Positions 26,958-37,812 are shown, counted from the stretch's first letter. The stretch is 64,000 nucleotides of DNA from Cognatazoarcus halotolerans (GCF_009800965.1 NZ_WUAF01000005.1:124001-188000); one strand, 5' to 3'. The notes: generated by a model from the letters alone, not told the origin. Numbers and translations are program-made.

Positions 26958-28433
26958 TCATCGCTTTTTTGGGCTGCTCTTCGACTTCGCGGCCGCTTTC
27001 TGCTTCTGTGGAGATTTAACCCTGGCTTTCGGTTTTGCTCCACTCGAAGCCTTGCGGTTGCCTGCCTTGGTGGATTTTCCGGCATGCGCATCGCGGGCTC
27101 TGGCGGATGCCTTGGTCGACGGTTTGACCGTCGTATAGATGACCTTCTTGCGGCCGTGCTTGTCCCGCACGACAACACGTTTCTTGATGACCGGCGCCGG
27201 GGCGGCCGCCGTACTGGACAAGGCCGTATCGGGCAACAGGCGCGCTGCAGCGAGTGCCCCGTCGGGATCGCCCGCGACGGGCACGAGGACGGCCTGACCC
27301 TCGACCAGCCTGGCACCCGCCGGCAGTCCGTTGACTTCGCGCAGCTGGCCAGAGCTCAGGCCAAATCGTTCGGCAACCCGTTCGACGGTATCACTTGCCT
27401 CGACGTGGTAGGTGCGCCATTTTGCTGCGTCGTCGGCCTGCATCGCGAGGTTGCTGCGGAATACATCGGCCTTTTCCGCAGGAAGCACCAGCGGCTGTGT
27501 GCCGGCAGGGATTACCGGGCGCTTGTAGCCCGGATTGAGTGCGACGAATTCGTCGAGCGGTGTTTCCGCAAGCTTCGCTGCAGTTGCAAGATCGAGCCCC
27601 GCAGGACCTTCCACTGTAGCGAAGTAGGGGCGGTTGGCGACGTAGGGGAGTGTGACGTTGAAGAGTTCGGGTTGGGCGACGATGTTCTTGAGTGCCTGAA
27701 GCTTGGGGACATAGTTGCGCGTTTCGGCCGGCATTTGCAGATAGGCGTATTCGGTCGGCAAACCGGCTGCACGGTTCTTTTCGATTGCCCGTGCAACCGA
27801 GCCTTCACCCCAGTTGTACGAAGCCAGTGCGAGCTGCCAATCACCATGCATTTCGTAGATTGTCTGCAGGTAGTCCAGGGCTGCTGCAGTCGACGCGACG
27901 ACATCGCGCCGTTCATCGACCCACCAGTTCTGCTCCAGATTGAAATGCTTGCCGGTCGACGGGATGAATTGCCAGAGTCCCGACGCATGTGCGCGGGAGT
28001 AGGCCATTGGATTGAAGGCACTTTCCACCATCGGCAAGAGGGCGAGCTCGGTCGGCATGCCACGGCGCTCGAGCTCGTTCACGATATGGAAGAGATACCG
28101 GCGCCCTCGTTCGAAAACCCGCTTCAGATAGGCCGGGCGGTTCAGGTAAAAGACTTGTTGTTCAGTGACCAGTTCCGAGTTCAAATCCGGCATGCCGAAG
28201 CCACGGCGAATACGGTCCCACACATCGATGGCATCGTATGTGAGGTCTACCGTCGCGATTCGCGAAGGAGGGTTGGGCAGATCGAGCTGAGCGGGGGACG
28301 GAACCGTCAGACCCGCTCCGCTCTCGAACGAGGCGTTCAATCCCTCGGCGCGGACGGGGTGCGCGACCAATCCTGGAAGCAGCAGCCCGATCACGAGATA
28401 GAACAGTTTCCGCCAAGGCTGCGTTACAGACAT
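26958..28433 (-). CDS. mltD: Membrane-bound lytic murein transglycosylase D-like
   Basis: 491 residues. Signal peptide about 1-29. The SLT catalytic domain contains LLPMVESAFNPMAYSRAHAS with the catalytic Glu in VESAFNP, then GLWQFIPSTGKHFNL and LALASYNWGEGSVARAI. A LysM domain occupies about 345-392 (YHVEASDTVERVAERFGL). No lipobox is evident, so membrane anchoring by lipid is doubtful. The last 90 residues are lysine/alanine-rich and strongly basic. It cleaves peptidoglycan strands. Convergent with nirN. Confidence 0.9.
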   Translation of the reverse strand: MSVTQPWRKLFYLVIGLLLPGLVAHPVRAEGLNASFESGAGLTVPSPAQLDLPNPPSRIATVDLTYDAIDVWDRIRRGFGMPDLNSELVTEQQVFYLNRPAYLKRVFERGRRYLFHIVNELERRGMPTELALLPMVESAFNPMAYSRAHASGLWQFIPSTGKHFNLEQNWWVDERRDVVASTAAALDYLQTIYEMHGDWQLALASYNWGEGSVARAIEKNRAAGLPTEYAYLQMPAETRNYVPKLQALKNIVAQPELFNVTLPYVANRPYFATVEGPAGLDLATAAKLAETPLDEFVALNPGYKRPVIPAGTQPLVLPAEKADVFRSNLAMQADDAAKWRTYHVEASDTVERVAERFGLSSGQLREVNGLPAGARLVEGQAVLVPVAGDPDGALAAARLLPDTALSSTAAAPAPVIKKRVVVRDKHGRKKVIYTTVKPSTKASARARDAHAGKSTKAGNRKASSGAKPKARVKSPQKQKAAAKSKSSPKKR

Positions 28434-28648
28434 TTATTCACGCCGACTTAAACCACGGATTCTATCGATGGCTCTGCAGACCGGTCAAACGACTGCAGTT
28501 TGTAGAGCACGTCGGTTTCCCCATGGCGGCGAAATTCGCGACTTGTCCGACGCAAGTGCGGACTTCGTGCCAAATATGCCGACAGTTTGGGTTACTCTCC
28601 CGAACTGCCGAATCAAGGGCCTGTGCGCCCCCGCATACATCCGGAACC

Positions 28649-29626
28649 ATGAAAGCGCTCGTAATCGAAGACACCGTCACCAGTGCCACGCTTGTATGCC
28701 ACCAATTGCGCAAGATGGGTCTGGAGCCAACGCACGCCAAGGACGGCAGCCTTGGCATTGAGGCCTTCAAGGCCAGCCGGCCGGATCTCATCCTCCTTGA
28801 CATCATCATGCCGGGCATGGATGGATTCGAAGTGGCCCGACGCATTCGTCAGCTCGAGCGCGACGGCGAATGGACGCCGATCATTTTCTTGACTGCTCGC
28901 ACGTCGGACGAGGATCTGCAAAGAGGTATCGAAGTCGGTGGTGATGATTACCTGGCAAAGCCGGTCTCCGAGGCTGTTCTCGGTGCAAAGGTGAGGGCAA
29001 TGCAGCGTATTGCGCAGATGCGCTATTCGTTGCTGGTCCTTACCCGCAAGCTTGACGATGCCAATAGCGAGTTGCGGCGGTTGTCCTCGGTGGATGGTTT
29101 GACCGGTATCGCCAACCGTCGCGAATTCGACGAAACCCTCCTGCGCGAATGGCGGAGGGGAATTCGCTCCGGTCGTCCGCTCAGTCTTCTGGTTGCAGAT
29201 GTCGATTACTTCAAGCAGTTCAATGATGGCTACGGTCACCAAGTGGGCGATGAGTGTCTCAAGGCTGTGGCGCGAAGCATGCAGAGTGAACTCAAGCGGC
29301 CCTCGGATCTGCTCGCACGCTTTGGGGGCGAGGAGTTTGTGGTCGTATTGCCGGAAACCGATATCCAGGGTGCGGCTGCAGTTTCGGAAAGCATGCGCAG
29401 GGCGGTGGAGGCAATGGGAATCACTCATCGGCATGCACCGGTACCGGGTGTCGTGACCGTCAGCGTCGGTGTCGCGAGCCTCGTTCCCGATCGCGAACGT
29501 CGCCCCGAAGCGTTGATCGAGGCTGCCGACAAGGCACTCTACGAAGCAAAAAGGGGTGGAAGAAACCGGGTGACGATCAAGATGCCCGGAATTGGATCAG
29601 CGCCCCTTCCCTCCAAAGCTGACTAG
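28649..29626 (+). CDS. Response regulator with GGDEF domain (diguanylate cyclase)
   Basis: 325 residues from ATG 28649. The receiver domain (1-120) has phosphoacceptor D51 in LLDIIMPGMDG and the lysine of LAKPVSE. The GGDEF domain (about 145-315) has GGEEF at 226-230 and the product-inhibition site RPSD at 217-220, five residues upstream, so both activity and feedback control are expected. It resembles PleD/WspR-type enzymes with a single receiver. No histidine kinase is adjacent. The stop overlaps the convergent gloB stop by three bases. Confidence 0.92.
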   Translation: MKALVIEDTVTSATLVCHQLRKMGLEPTHAKDGSLGIEAFKASRPDLILLDIIMPGMDGFEVARRIRQLERDGEWTPIIFLTARTSDEDLQRGIEVGGDDYLAKPVSEAVLGAKVRAMQRIAQMRYSLLVLTRKLDDANSELRRLSSVDGLTGIANRREFDETLLREWRRGIRSGRPLSLLVADVDYFKQFNDGYGHQVGDECLKAVARSMQSELKRPSDLLARFGGEEFVVVLPETDIQGAAAVSESMRRAVEAMGITHRHAPVPGVVTVSVGVASLVPDRERRPEALIEAADKALYEAKRGGRNRVTIKMPGIGSAPLPSKAD

Positions 29627-30384
29627 AAGTGGTTTTTCCACTCCCTGAGCACCGCGAAGACGGCGGCTGGTTCCGGCAGGGGCCGGCCAGCCTGCTTGAT
29701 GGCGGAATTGCGGACGCCCGGCTCGTCGCAACGGAGAAACGGGTTGATGTCGAGTTCCCGTCCGATGGTGCTGGGAAGCGTTGGTTTCCCATCTGCGCGT
29801 AGGCGCTCGCATTCGGCCAAGAAAGCATCGCGCAGGGGGTTGTCCGGTTCGGCTGCTGCCGCGAAGCGCAGATTCGACAGCGTATATTCGTGCGTGCAGT
29901 ACACCCGTGTTTCGGTCGGAAGTGCGGCGAGCCGTTGGAGAGAGGCATTGAGTTGATCTGGCGTGCCTTCGAAGATCCGTCCGCAGCCTGCGCAGAAAAG
30001 AGTGTCGCCACAGAACAGGTGGTCGCGAGTGTAGTAGGCGATGTGACCGCGTGTATGGCCGGGAACGTCGATTATTTCGAACTCCAGCCCAATCTCCGGC
30101 ACGCTGATGCGATCGTGGTCGTCGAGCGGAAAATTGACACCGGGGATGGCTTCGCGGCGCGGACCATACACCGGGAGTTCGCGGCCTGAGACGAGGGTAT
30201 CGAGGCCGCCGACGTGATCGGCGTGATGGTGAGTGACAAGTATGGCGGCCAGCTCGAGTCGGTTACGCTCGAGGTAGTCCAGGACCGGTGCCGCATCGCC
30301 CGGGTCGACGACAACTGCGTGGCGACCTTCACGAATGAGCCAGATGTAGTTATCGGAAAAGGCGGGAAGGGGGATAATCTGCAT
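29623..30384 (-). CDS. gloB: Hydroxyacylglutathione hydrolase (glyoxalase II)
   Basis: 253 residues from ATG 30384 (MQIIPLPAFSDNYIWLI); the open frame further upstream is not family-like. Metallo-beta-lactamase fold with the metal motif THHHADHVGG, then GHTRGHIAYY, CGDTLF and THEYTLSN. The C-terminal substrate domain NPFLRCDEPGVR is present. It hydrolyses S-lactoylglutathione to lactate in methylglyoxal detoxification. Divergent from the methyltransferase, with 28 bases between the two starts. Confidence 0.96.
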   Translation of the reverse strand: MQIIPLPAFSDNYIWLIREGRHAVVVDPGDAAPVLDYLERNRLELAAILVTHHHADHVGGLDTLVSGRELPVYGPRREAIPGVNFPLDDHDRISVPEIGLEFEIIDVPGHTRGHIAYYTRDHLFCGDTLFCAGCGRIFEGTPDQLNASLQRLAALPTETRVYCTHEYTLSNLRFAAAAEPDNPLRDAFLAECERLRADGKPTLPSTIGRELDINPFLRCDEPGVRNSAIKQAGRPLPEPAAVFAVLREWKNHF

Positions 30385-30412
30385 CCTTGGAATTCTCGAC
30401 GATCTGAGTTTG

Positions 30413-31150
30413 ATGTCAATGCCCGGGATCGAAGCGTGGCTGCAAAGTCCATCAGGCCGGTACCTGTTTGAGTGGGAATGTGCCCGGATGGACCTCGTTG
30501 TTTCCGACATCTTCGGATTCAACGCGGTGCAGGTCGGGCTGTCGGATTTTGATTTTCTGCGTAACAACCGGATGCCATCGCGCATCCGTTGCGATCTGCC
30601 CGGCTCGGCGAACGTCGGTCTCTTCTGTGACGCATGGGCGCTACCGTTCGCGACGGCAAGTATCGACCTTGTGGTGTTACCGCATGTGCTGGAGTTCTCG
30701 CCGCACCCGCACCAGGTCCTCCGTGAAGTGGAACGGGTGTTGATGCCCGAAGGCAGTGTCGTCGTGTCCGGTTTGAATCCTTTCAGCTTGTGGGGTCTGC
30801 GCAGGTACGCGGCCAGAAAGGGCGGCGACCTGCCGTGGAAGGGCCAATATCTGTCGGTCAGGCGGCTCAAGGATTGGCTCGCGCTGCTCGGAATGGAAAT
30901 ACAGGCGGGGGTTTTCGGTTGCCACGCGCCGCCGATGAAGGATGAAAAATGGTTGCGCCGCTTTGCTTTCGTGGACAGGGCAGGGGCACGCTGGTGGCCC
31001 TTTGCCGGCGGTGCTTACGTGATTCAGGCAGTAAAACGGGTGCAGGGAATGCGGCTCATCACCCCGAACTGGCGGGACCGGCGCGCCACGGCGAAGGCCT
31101 TGTCACCGGTTGTACAGAAACATCATAAGGAAAGTGGAAAGCGTGAGTGA
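30413..31150 (+). CDS. Class I SAM-dependent methyltransferase (YafS-like)
   Basis: 245 residues from ATG 30413; another ATG is two codons on and the ribosome site is weak, so the start may shift slightly. The fold is shown by [20 protein letters not shown] and [19 protein letters not shown] then [13 protein letters not shown]. The order gloB - this gene - rnhA - dnaQ is also found in enteric bacteria, where this position is held by yafS. Substrate unknown. It overlaps the rnhA start by eight bases. Confidence 0.85.
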   Translation: MSMPGIEAWLQSPSGRYLFEWECARMDLVVSDIFGFNAVQVGLSDFDFLRNNRMPSRIRCDLPGSANVGLFCDAWALPFATASIDLVVLPHVLEFSPHPHQVLREVERVLMPEGSVVVSGLNPFSLWGLRRYAARKGGDLPWKGQYLSVRRLKDWLALLGMEIQAGVFGCHAPPMKDEKWLRRFAFVDRAGARWWPFAGGAYVIQAVKRVQGMRLITPNWRDRRATAKALSPVVQKHHKESGKRE

Positions 31151-31610
31151 GCAGCAAAGTGTGGATATCTATACCGACGGGGCGTGCAGCGGAAACCCCG
31201 GGCCGGGCGGATGGGGTGCGATCCTGCGTTCAGGCGGTCAAGAGAAGGAAATCTGGGGTGGGGAACCTTCTACCACCAACAACCGCATGGAAATGATGGC
31301 CGTCATCAAGGCGTTGTCGCTGCTCAAGAGACCGGTGCGGGTGCGGGTGTTCACCGATAGCCAGTATGTGCAGAAAGGCATTTCGGAGTGGATCAAGGGC
31401 TGGAAGGCGCGCGGCTGGATGACTGCCGGCAAGACGCCGGTCAAGAACGCCGATCTCTGGAAGGCGCTCGACAACGTAGTGCAGTCGCACCAGATCGAAT
31501 GGCTCTGGGTCAAGGGACATGCCGGTCATCCCGAGAACGAGCGTGCCGACGAGCTGGCGCGCCGCGGCGTTGATGCGGCCCGCAGCGCCGGAAAGACTGT
31601 GGAGGCCTGA
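31143..31610 (+). CDS. rnhA: Ribonuclease HI
   Basis: 155 residues from GTG 31143, with AAGGAAAGTGGAAAG upstream; the frame is open to 31110, but the extra residues are not family-like. Catalytic acidic residues are visible in [26 protein letters not shown] (Glu) and FTDSQYV (Asp), and in the late NERADELA (Asp). The basic handle region [15 protein letters not shown] is present. It degrades RNA in RNA-DNA hybrids. Six bases separate it from dnaQ. Confidence 0.97.
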   Translation: MSEQQSVDIYTDGACSGNPGPGGWGAILRSGGQEKEIWGGEPSTTNNRMEMMAVIKALSLLKRPVRVRVFTDSQYVQKGISEWIKGWKARGWMTAGKTPVKNADLWKALDNVVQSHQIEWLWVKGHAGHPENERADELARRGVDAARSAGKTVEA

Positions 31611-31615
31611 AGAAT

Positions 31616-32347
31616 ATGTCGGAGATGCGACAGATCGTGCTCGATACCGAGACCACCGGGCTCGAATGGCGAACGGGAGACCGGGTCATCGAGATTGGCT
31701 GTGTCGAATTGCTCAATCGCGGCCTCACCGGGCGGCATTACCACGTCTTCATCAACCCTGAGCGTGAGGTCGATCCGGGCGCCATGGCGGTGCACGGCAT
31801 CACCAACGAGTTTCTCGCCGACAAGCCGCGTTTTCGCGAGGTGGCCGACGAGTTCGAGGATTTCGTGCGCGGGGCCGAACTGGTGATCCACAACGCGAAC
31901 TTCGACGTCGGCTTTCTCAACAATGAACTTTCGTTGATCGGGCGTCAGCCGATCAGCGTGCTCTGCGAAGGTGTCATCGATACCCTGCGCATGGCCAAGG
32001 AGCAGAACCCCGGCAAGAAAGCATCGCTCGATGCGCTGTGCGACCGTTACGAGATCAACAACAAGCACCGTACCCTGCACGGTGCCTTGCTCGACGCCGA
32101 ACTGCTTGCGGACGTCTACCTGGCAATGACCCGTGGTCAGGAGAGCCTCATGATGGCACTCGACGACGAGCCGGTAGAGGCAGGCGACGAGGGCGAGGGC
32201 TCCGAGTTCGTCGAGCGGCCGGCGCTGCGCGTCATTCGTGCAAGTGAAGCGGAGCTGGCCGGGCACGCCGACGTGCTCGAGGAGATCGCGAAGGCATCGA
32301 AGGGAAACTGCCTGTGGTTGCCACCGGAGCCCGCCGAAGCCCGGTGA
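31616..32347 (+). CDS. dnaQ: DNA polymerase III epsilon subunit (proofreading exonuclease)
   Basis: 243 residues. DEDDh exonuclease motifs: VLDTETTGLEW (Exo I), HNANFDVGFLNNEL (Exo II) and HGALLDAELLADVYL (Exo III). A linker and a C-terminal part that should bind the alpha subunit follow (ASKGNCLWLPPE end). The rnhA-dnaQ pairing is common in proteobacteria, but here both genes run the same way rather than divergently as in E. coli. Confidence 0.96.
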   Translation: MSEMRQIVLDTETTGLEWRTGDRVIEIGCVELLNRGLTGRHYHVFINPEREVDPGAMAVHGITNEFLADKPRFREVADEFEDFVRGAELVIHNANFDVGFLNNELSLIGRQPISVLCEGVIDTLRMAKEQNPGKKASLDALCDRYEINNKHRTLHGALLDAELLADVYLAMTRGQESLMMALDDEPVEAGDEGEGSEFVERPALRVIRASEAELAGHADVLEEIAKASKGNCLWLPPEPAEAR

Positions 32348-32351
32348 GGCC

Positions 32352-33461
32352 TCAGCGTGCGAGACGATGGGCGATTTCCTCGGCGATGGCAAGCGAGGCG
32401 GTGAGCCCCGGTGATTCGATACCGAGCAGGTTGATCCAGCCTTCAATGCCATGGACCTCGGGGCCGTCGATGCGAAAGTCCGCTGCGGCCTCGCCCGGGC
32501 CGCTTATCTTCGGTCTGACGCCCGCGTAGCCGGGTGAGAGGCGTCCCTCAGGCAGCTCCGGCCAGTAGCGACGGATGGAGGTCTCGAAGGCGGCGATGCG
32601 TGCTTCGCTTACCTGATAGCCCGGCTCTGTGACCCATTCGACGTCGGGACCGAAGCGTGCCTGGCCGGCGAGATCGAGGGTCAGGTGAACGCCAAGTCCG
32701 CCGGGTTCAGGCAGCGGGTAGACCAGGTGCGAAAATGGCGCCCGGCCCTGGAGAACGAAGTAACTGCCCTTCGCGAAATATGCGCGAGGCAGCGCCGAAG
32801 CCGGAAAACCACGCATGCGCCCGGCAAGTGCCACCGCACCCAGCCCCGCTGCATTGATCACTGTCCTCGCCCTGATTGCGCAAGGCTCCGCCCCGCCCAG
32901 TTCCAGGTGCAGGAGTGCGCCTTCGATGCTGCCGCCGATCACCGGCGTTCGCAGGGCCAGGAGGGCGCCGGCCGCTTCGGCATCGGCGAGCAACGCGAGC
33001 ATCAGGCCATGACTGTCGACGATGCCGGTCGACGGCGAATGCAGCGCCGCTACACCGCGAAGCGCGGGTTCGAGCGTGGCAAGCGCTTCGGCGTCGAGCT
33101 GTTCGAGCACGTCGAGCCCGCAGCTTCGAGCATTGCCCTCGATCGCGCGAAGCTGCGCCGCCTCGGCGAGGCTGCTGGCGATGATGAGCTTGCCGCAACG
33201 ACTGTGCGGCACCGCACGCGCCGAGCAGTATCGGTAGAGCAGTTCCTTGCCGCGCAGGCACAGGCGGGCCTTGAGTGAGCCAGGCGGGTAATAGAGTCCG
33301 GCGTGGATGACTTCGCTGTTGCGACTGCTGACGCCCTCGCCGAAGCGGTCCGCCTCTTCGAGGATCAGCACTTCGCGGCCTTGATCGGCCAACTGTGCAG
33401 CGCATGCGAGTCCCACGACGCCGGCGCCGATCACCACGCAATCGACGGTTTCCGTGCTCAT
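32352..33461 (-). CDS. FAD-dependent oxidoreductase, L-2-hydroxyglutarate oxidase-like
   Basis: 369 residues from ATG 33461, overlapping the upstream gene as ATGA. DAO-type flavoprotein: [18 protein letters not shown] binds [23 protein letters not shown] is typical of the LhgO/L-2-hydroxyglutarate dehydrogenase group, as is the end [19 protein letters not shown]. It may oxidise a 2-hydroxy acid or repair a metabolic by-product. Last gene of the mutS-led chain. It is about 50 residues shorter than E. coli LhgO, so the substrate is uncertain. Confidence 0.8.
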   Translation of the reverse strand: MSTETVDCVVIGAGVVGLACAAQLADQGREVLILEEADRFGEGVSSRNSEVIHAGLYYPPGSLKARLCLRGKELLYRYCSARAVPHSRCGKLIIASSLAEAAQLRAIEGNARSCGLDVLEQLDAEALATLEPALRGVAALHSPSTGIVDSHGLMLALLADAEAAGALLALRTPVIGGSIEGALLHLELGGAEPCAIRARTVINAAGLGAVALAGRMRGFPASALPRAYFAKGSYFVLQGRAPFSHLVYPLPEPGGLGVHLTLDLAGQARFGPDVEWVTEPGYQVSEARIAAFETSIRRYWPELPEGRLSPGYAGVRPKISGPGEAAADFRIDGPEVHGIEGWINLLGIESPGLTASLAIAEEIAHRLAR

Positions 33462-34210
33462 AGCATCAATACGTTCCGATTCAGTGTGCCTGCCTGTTCC
33501 ACCCGTGAAAGCGTGCTGTGCAGATCGAGACCGGTGCGCTCGCACAGATCGGCAGCACGCTGGCGCAGGATCTCGAGGCTGAGCTCGATGGATTCGCCTT
33601 TGGCGGCGAATGCGACCACGTTGCCGCTGTCGCACGATGGAAAGGCGAGCGCACGGCCTTCGAATGCTTTCGAGATGCGCTCGAAACTGGCGTCGAAACC
33701 GCGGCTACGACCGAACAGATTGACACTCAAAAGCCCCCGCGCACTTAGACGTGACCAGCATGCCTGGTAGAAGGGCAGGGTGTCGAGCGGGCCCGCGCGA
33801 GCATGTTCGTCGTAGCCGTCGAGCAGGATGAGGTCAAAGTTGCGTGTGCCCTCGACGATGTAGTCGGTCGCATCGGCAATCACGATCCGCAGGCGTTCGT
33901 CTTCCGCCGGGAGTCGGAAGAACTGGCTCGCCGCAGCGAGCACCTTGGGGTCGATTTCGACCACTACGCTTCGGCTCTTCGGCAGATTGCGGTGCACGAA
34001 CTTGGTCAGCGATCCGGCACCCAAGCCGACGAGCAGGACTGATCGCGGCCAGGTTTCGCTGTCGTGAAAGAGCAGGGCCGACATCATTTCGCGCGTGTAG
34101 GCGAGTTCCAGCGCATAGGGTTGGCGGATCCGCATGGCGCCCTGTACCCATTCCGAGCCGAAGTGCAGGTAACGGACCCCGGACTTTTCACTGATGTCGA
34201 TGCTGCTCAT
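33458..34210 (-). CDS. Spermidine synthase-like methyltransferase-fold protein
   Basis: 250 residues. Rossmann fold of the spermidine/spermine synthase type: [20 protein letters not shown], then [16 protein letters not shown] and [17 protein letters not shown]. The N-terminal tetramerisation part is short. Polyamine synthesis is possible, but many such stand-alone proteins have no proven reaction. Linked to both neighbours by ATGA overlaps. Confidence 0.78.
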   Translation of the reverse strand: MSSIDISEKSGVRYLHFGSEWVQGAMRIRQPYALELAYTREMMSALLFHDSETWPRSVLLVGLGAGSLTKFVHRNLPKSRSVVVEIDPKVLAAASQFFRLPAEDERLRIVIADATDYIVEGTRNFDLILLDGYDEHARAGPLDTLPFYQACWSRLSARGLLSVNLFGRSRGFDASFERISKAFEGRALAFPSCDSGNVVAFAAKGESIELSLEILRQRAADLCERTGLDLHSTLSRVEQAGTLNRNVLML

Positions 34211-35190
34211 GGAAAGATGGTCCGCAAGGCGTTCGGGGCGTAGGCATGTGCCTTGAAGCCCAGTGCCGGAGCGTGGGCATCGCCGGCCCCATTGCCGACC
34301 GATACCTGCACCCAGCCGATGAAGGGGTGGCCGTAGCTTTCGATGCGGGTCAGGCGGCCGAGGCGTGAAGAGGGGCGGGGCGTCGATGGCGGCAGATCGA
34401 TGCGTTGGGCGTGAGTGTCGCCGTGAACCAGCACGGTGCGCCCATCGAAGCGGCCGGATTCCGCATCGAGCTGTCGCAGGAAACGCGTGTAGCCGTTTTC
34501 GACGTCACCGTCGCGAAATGCTTCGAGCCGCGGATTGCCGTGGATGAAGACGAAGACGACACCGAGCCGCTCTGCGCGCGCCTGCTCGAAGGCCTGAGCC
34601 AGCCAGGCCTGGTTTGCCTCTGCACGTGCGCGGTATGCGGCGCCAGCTGCAGTCCCCCTGGAGTGTAGGCGGTCGTTGTCACCGCCGATGATGTGCAGCG
34701 TCACGAACAGCGCCGGTCCGAGCCGCCAGCGTTGGTTTTCGACAAAGTCGCCAAAGCCCGCGTTGCTCTGGCGCGCCAGCGGGAGCGGTTCGGACCCAAG
34801 CGAAGTCGACGTGGCGAAGAAAAGCTTGCGCAGATGTTCGAGGCGCTCCAGCGGCCGGTAAGCGCCGGCTGCCTTGCGGCGGCAGTCGGCCCAGTCGTTG
34901 TCGCCCGGCAGATATATGAGCGGAAGCGGTGAAGCCGCGAGCAGATCGAAGGCGTTGCCGAGGGCCTGATCTGTACAGGGCGCGCTGCCTTGCTTGATGT
35001 CACCTACATGAACGACGAATCGATTGCCGGCCTCGTGGATCTCGTCGAGTAGCCCGGGAAGGTGTTCACGCTCGAATGCGTCGTAGGGGAGATCGCCGAT
35101 GATCGCGAAATCGTACGGCTCGGTCTGGGCTGCAGCGGCGGGCGCAAGCGCAAGCGCAGCCAGCAGCCCGAGGAGTCGGCGGCGCTTCAT
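34207..35190 (-). CDS. Exported metallophosphoesterase family protein
   Basis: 327 residues from ATG 35190. N-terminal signal peptide [20 protein letters not shown] has paired arginines but not a clean Tat motif. Calcineurin-like motifs: IIGDLPYD in place of the usual GDx[20 protein letters not shown] (in place of GNHD), and LVHGDTHAQ. The divergence at the first and third motifs means phosphatase activity should not be assumed. Start overlaps the mutS stop as ATGA. Confidence 0.75.
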   Translation of the reverse strand: MKRRRLLGLLAALALAPAAAAQTEPYDFAIIGDLPYDAFEREHLPGLLDEIHEAGNRFVVHVGDIKQGSAPCTDQALGNAFDLLAASPLPLIYLPGDNDWADCRRKAAGAYRPLERLEHLRKLFFATSTSLGSEPLPLARQSNAGFGDFVENQRWRLGPALFVTLHIIGGDNDRLHSRGTAAGAAYRARAEANQAWLAQAFEQARAERLGVVFVFIHGNPRLEAFRDGDVENGYTRFLRQLDAESGRFDGRTVLVHGDTHAQRIDLPPSTPRPSSRLGRLTRIESYGHPFIGWVQVSVGNGAGDAHAPALGFKAHAYAPNALRTIFP

Positions 35191-37763
35191 CCCTGGAGAC
35201 GTTTTAGCGCGTAGAGCTGTTCGAGCGCTTCTCGCGGGCTCAGGGCATCCGGATCGATCGCGCGCAGCGCCGATACCGCGGGATGCGGTGGAAGCTCGGT
35301 CTCTTCCTCGGGCAGCCCGACGAAGAAGTCGGCCTGAGGGCCAGCATTCACTTCGCGGTCCTCGAGCGCGCGTAAGCGGCGCTTGGCGTCGCGCACGACG
35401 TTCGCGGGGATGCCAGCGAGCGCCGCCACCTCGATGCCGTAGCTCTGGCTTGCCGGCCCGTCTTCGACCGCGTGCAGGAAAACGATTCGATGACCGTGCT
35501 CGACCGCATCGAGATGCACGTTCGCGCACTCCGGGTAGTCCACGTTCAAGCGCGTGAGCTCGAAGTAGTGGGTGGCGAAGAGGGTGTGACAGCGATTTTT
35601 CTCGAGAAGCTGCCTCGCGATCGCGAAGGCCAGTGCAAGGCCGTCGAAGGTGGACGTGCCGCGACCGATTTCGTCCATCAGTACCAGACTGTCCGGCGTC
35701 GCACCATGCAGGATGGCCGCGGCCTCGGTCATCTCGACCATGAAAGTCGAACGGCCCGAGGCGAGATCGTCGGAAGCGCCGATGCGGGTGAATATGGCAT
35801 CCATTGGTCCCATCCGGGCGGCGTCGGCGGGCACGAAGCTGCCGGCGTGCGCGAGCAGTGCGATCAGCGCAATTTGCCGCATAAAGGTCGATTTCCCGCC
35901 CATGTTCGGGCCGGTGATCAGCAGCATGCGGCGGGTCGGTCCGAGGATGCAATCGTTGGCGATGAAGTCCTCGACCTGCCGTTCGACCACCGGGTGTCGC
36001 CCACGGAGGATCTCCATGCCCGGCTGGTCCGAGAAACTCGGTTGGCAATAGTTGAAGCGCAGGGCGACGTCGGCCAGCGCTGCGAGTGCATCGAGTTGGG
36101 CGAGCGCGCGGGCGACGCTTTGCAGCGTCGGGATATGTTCGCCAAGGCGCTCCAGCAGCACTTCGAAGAGGAGCTTTTCGCGTGCCAGCGAGCGCTCCTG
36201 CGCCGACAAGGCCTTGTCTTCAAAGGCCTTGAGTTCGGGGGTGATATAACGCTCTGCGTTCTTGAGGGTCTGCCGCCGGCGGTAATCGTCCGGCACGCGC
36301 GCGCTGTTGGCGATGCTGACCTCGATATAGAAGCCATGCACCTTGTTGAACTCGACCTTGAGATTGGCGATGCCGCTGCGCTCGCGTTCGCGGGTCTCGA
36401 GCTCGAGCAGGAAGGCACCGCAGTTGCGCTGGATGCCACGGAGCTCGTCGAGCTCCACATCGAAGCCATCGGCAATCACACCCCCATCACGCACCGCGTT
36501 GGCGGGCTCTTCGGCCACTGCGGCGACGAGCAGCTCGATGAGCTCGTCAGGCACCTCGAGCGCGCCGAGCAGTTCCACGAGCAGCGGACTGGCCGGCGCA
36601 TCGACGAGGGCGCGGAGTTCGGGCAGCCGTATGAGGCTGTCACGCAAGGCCGAGAGGTCGCGCGGTCGCGCGTTGCGCAGCGCCACGCGGGCACTGATGC
36701 GCTCGACGTCGGCAATGCCTCGCATGGCGCGCTGTAGCGATTCGCCCGCACCGTCACCGGCGGCGCCGATGAGTTCGGCGATCACGCCATGGCGGGCCGC
36801 GGCTGCCTGTCGGTCACGCAGCGGATGATGCAGTGCATGCCGCAGCCAGCGCGAACCCATGCTGGTCGCACAACGGTCGAGCAGTGAGAAGAGGGTGGGC
36901 GAGGGCTCTCCACGCAGCGTCTCCGAGAGCTCGAGGTTGCGGCGGGTGGCGGCATCGAGCCTGACGAACTGTTCCTCTCGCTCGACCCGGATCGAGGTGA
37001 TGTGAGCGAGGCTCTGGCGCTGGGTGGAGCTGGCGTAGTCGTAGAGTGCGGCGGCGGCCGAGAGCGCAACCGGCATGCCCTCGACACCGAACCCGGCGAG
37101 ATCGCGAGTGGAGAGGTGGCTGGTGAGGAGCTTCTCTCCGTTGTCCGCGTCGAACTGCCAGTCCGCCAGGCGTCGTGCGCCGCGGGCGAGTTGGTCGAGC
37201 AGTGGCACCTTGAGGCTTTCGGGCAGGAGCACCTCGGCCGGGCGCAGTCGCTCGAACTGGCTGGCGAGCTGCTCCGGCTGGGTTTCCATCAGGCGCAGGT
37301 CACCGTTGGCAAGATTGAGCCAGGCAAGACCCAGCACGCCACGATGCAGATTGGCGGCGAGCAGCAGCGCGTCGCGTCGCTCATCGAGGAGCGCGCTGTC
37401 GGTCAGGGTTCCCGGCGTGACGATGCGACTGACTGCTCGCTCGACAGGCCCCTTGCTCGTTGCCGGATCGCCGACCTGCTCCGCAATCACCACCGACTCG
37501 CCCATTTTCACGAGACGCGCGAGATACTGCTCGACCGCATGGAAAGGCACGCCGGCCATCTTGATCGGCTGACCGGCGGACTGCCCTCGCGTGGTGAGGG
37601 TGATGTCGAGCAGGCGCGCAGCGCGCTCGGCGTCCTCGAAGAACAGCTCGTAGAAATCGCCCATCCTGTAGAACAGCAGCAGGTCGGGATAGTCGGCCTT
37701 GATGCCCAGATACTGCTGCATCATGGGCGTGTGCTTTTCAAGTTCGTGCGCGGCGAGACTCAT
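35187..37763 (-). CDS. mutS: DNA mismatch repair protein MutS
   Basis: 858 residues from ATG 37763 ([20 protein letters not shown]). Mismatch-sensing Phe-x-Glu is in [13 protein letters not shown] (about residues 34-46). The ATPase domain has Walker [30 protein letters not shown] (Walker B and signature) and FATHYFELT. The C-terminal QADFFV resembles a beta-clamp binding motif. It recognises base mismatches and recruits MutL. First gene of a four-gene minus-strand chain. Confidence 0.97.
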   Translation of the reverse strand: MSLAAHELEKHTPMMQQYLGIKADYPDLLLFYRMGDFYELFFEDAERAARLLDITLTTRGQSAGQPIKMAGVPFHAVEQYLARLVKMGESVVIAEQVGDPATSKGPVERAVSRIVTPGTLTDSALLDERRDALLLAANLHRGVLGLAWLNLANGDLRLMETQPEQLASQFERLRPAEVLLPESLKVPLLDQLARGARRLADWQFDADNGEKLLTSHLSTRDLAGFGVEGMPVALSAAAALYDYASSTQRQSLAHITSIRVEREEQFVRLDAATRRNLELSETLRGEPSPTLFSLLDRCATSMGSRWLRHALHHPLRDRQAAAARHGVIAELIGAAGDGAGESLQRAMRGIADVERISARVALRNARPRDLSALRDSLIRLPELRALVDAPASPLLVELLGALEVPDELIELLVAAVAEEPANAVRDGGVIADGFDVELDELRGIQRNCGAFLLELETRERERSGIANLKVEFNKVHGFYIEVSIANSARVPDDYRRRQTLKNAERYITPELKAFEDKALSAQERSLAREKLLFEVLLERLGEHIPTLQSVARALAQLDALAALADVALRFNYCQPSFSDQPGMEILRGRHPVVERQVEDFIANDCILGPTRRMLLITGPNMGGKSTFMRQIALIALLAHAGSFVPADAARMGPMDAIFTRIGASDDLASGRSTFMVEMTEAAAILHGATPDSLVLMDEIGRGTSTFDGLALAFAIARQLLEKNRCHTLFATHYFELTRLNVDYPECANVHLDAVEHGHRIVFLHAVEDGPASQSYGIEVAALAGIPANVVRDAKRRLRALEDREVNAGPQADFFVGLPEEETELPPHPAVSALRAIDPDALSPREALEQLYALKRLQG

Positions 37764-37812
37764 CGGCTGCTGGGTTCTTGGGGACAGCCTTGCTGCCCGG
37801 GTTTCAAGCCGA

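Noticed and set aside
34207-36048. A single 613-codon frame appearing to join an upstream segment to the metallophosphoesterase.
   Set aside because: The upstream half is an out-of-frame reading of mutS; the signal peptide at 35190 marks the real start, and the ATGA overlap with mutS agrees.
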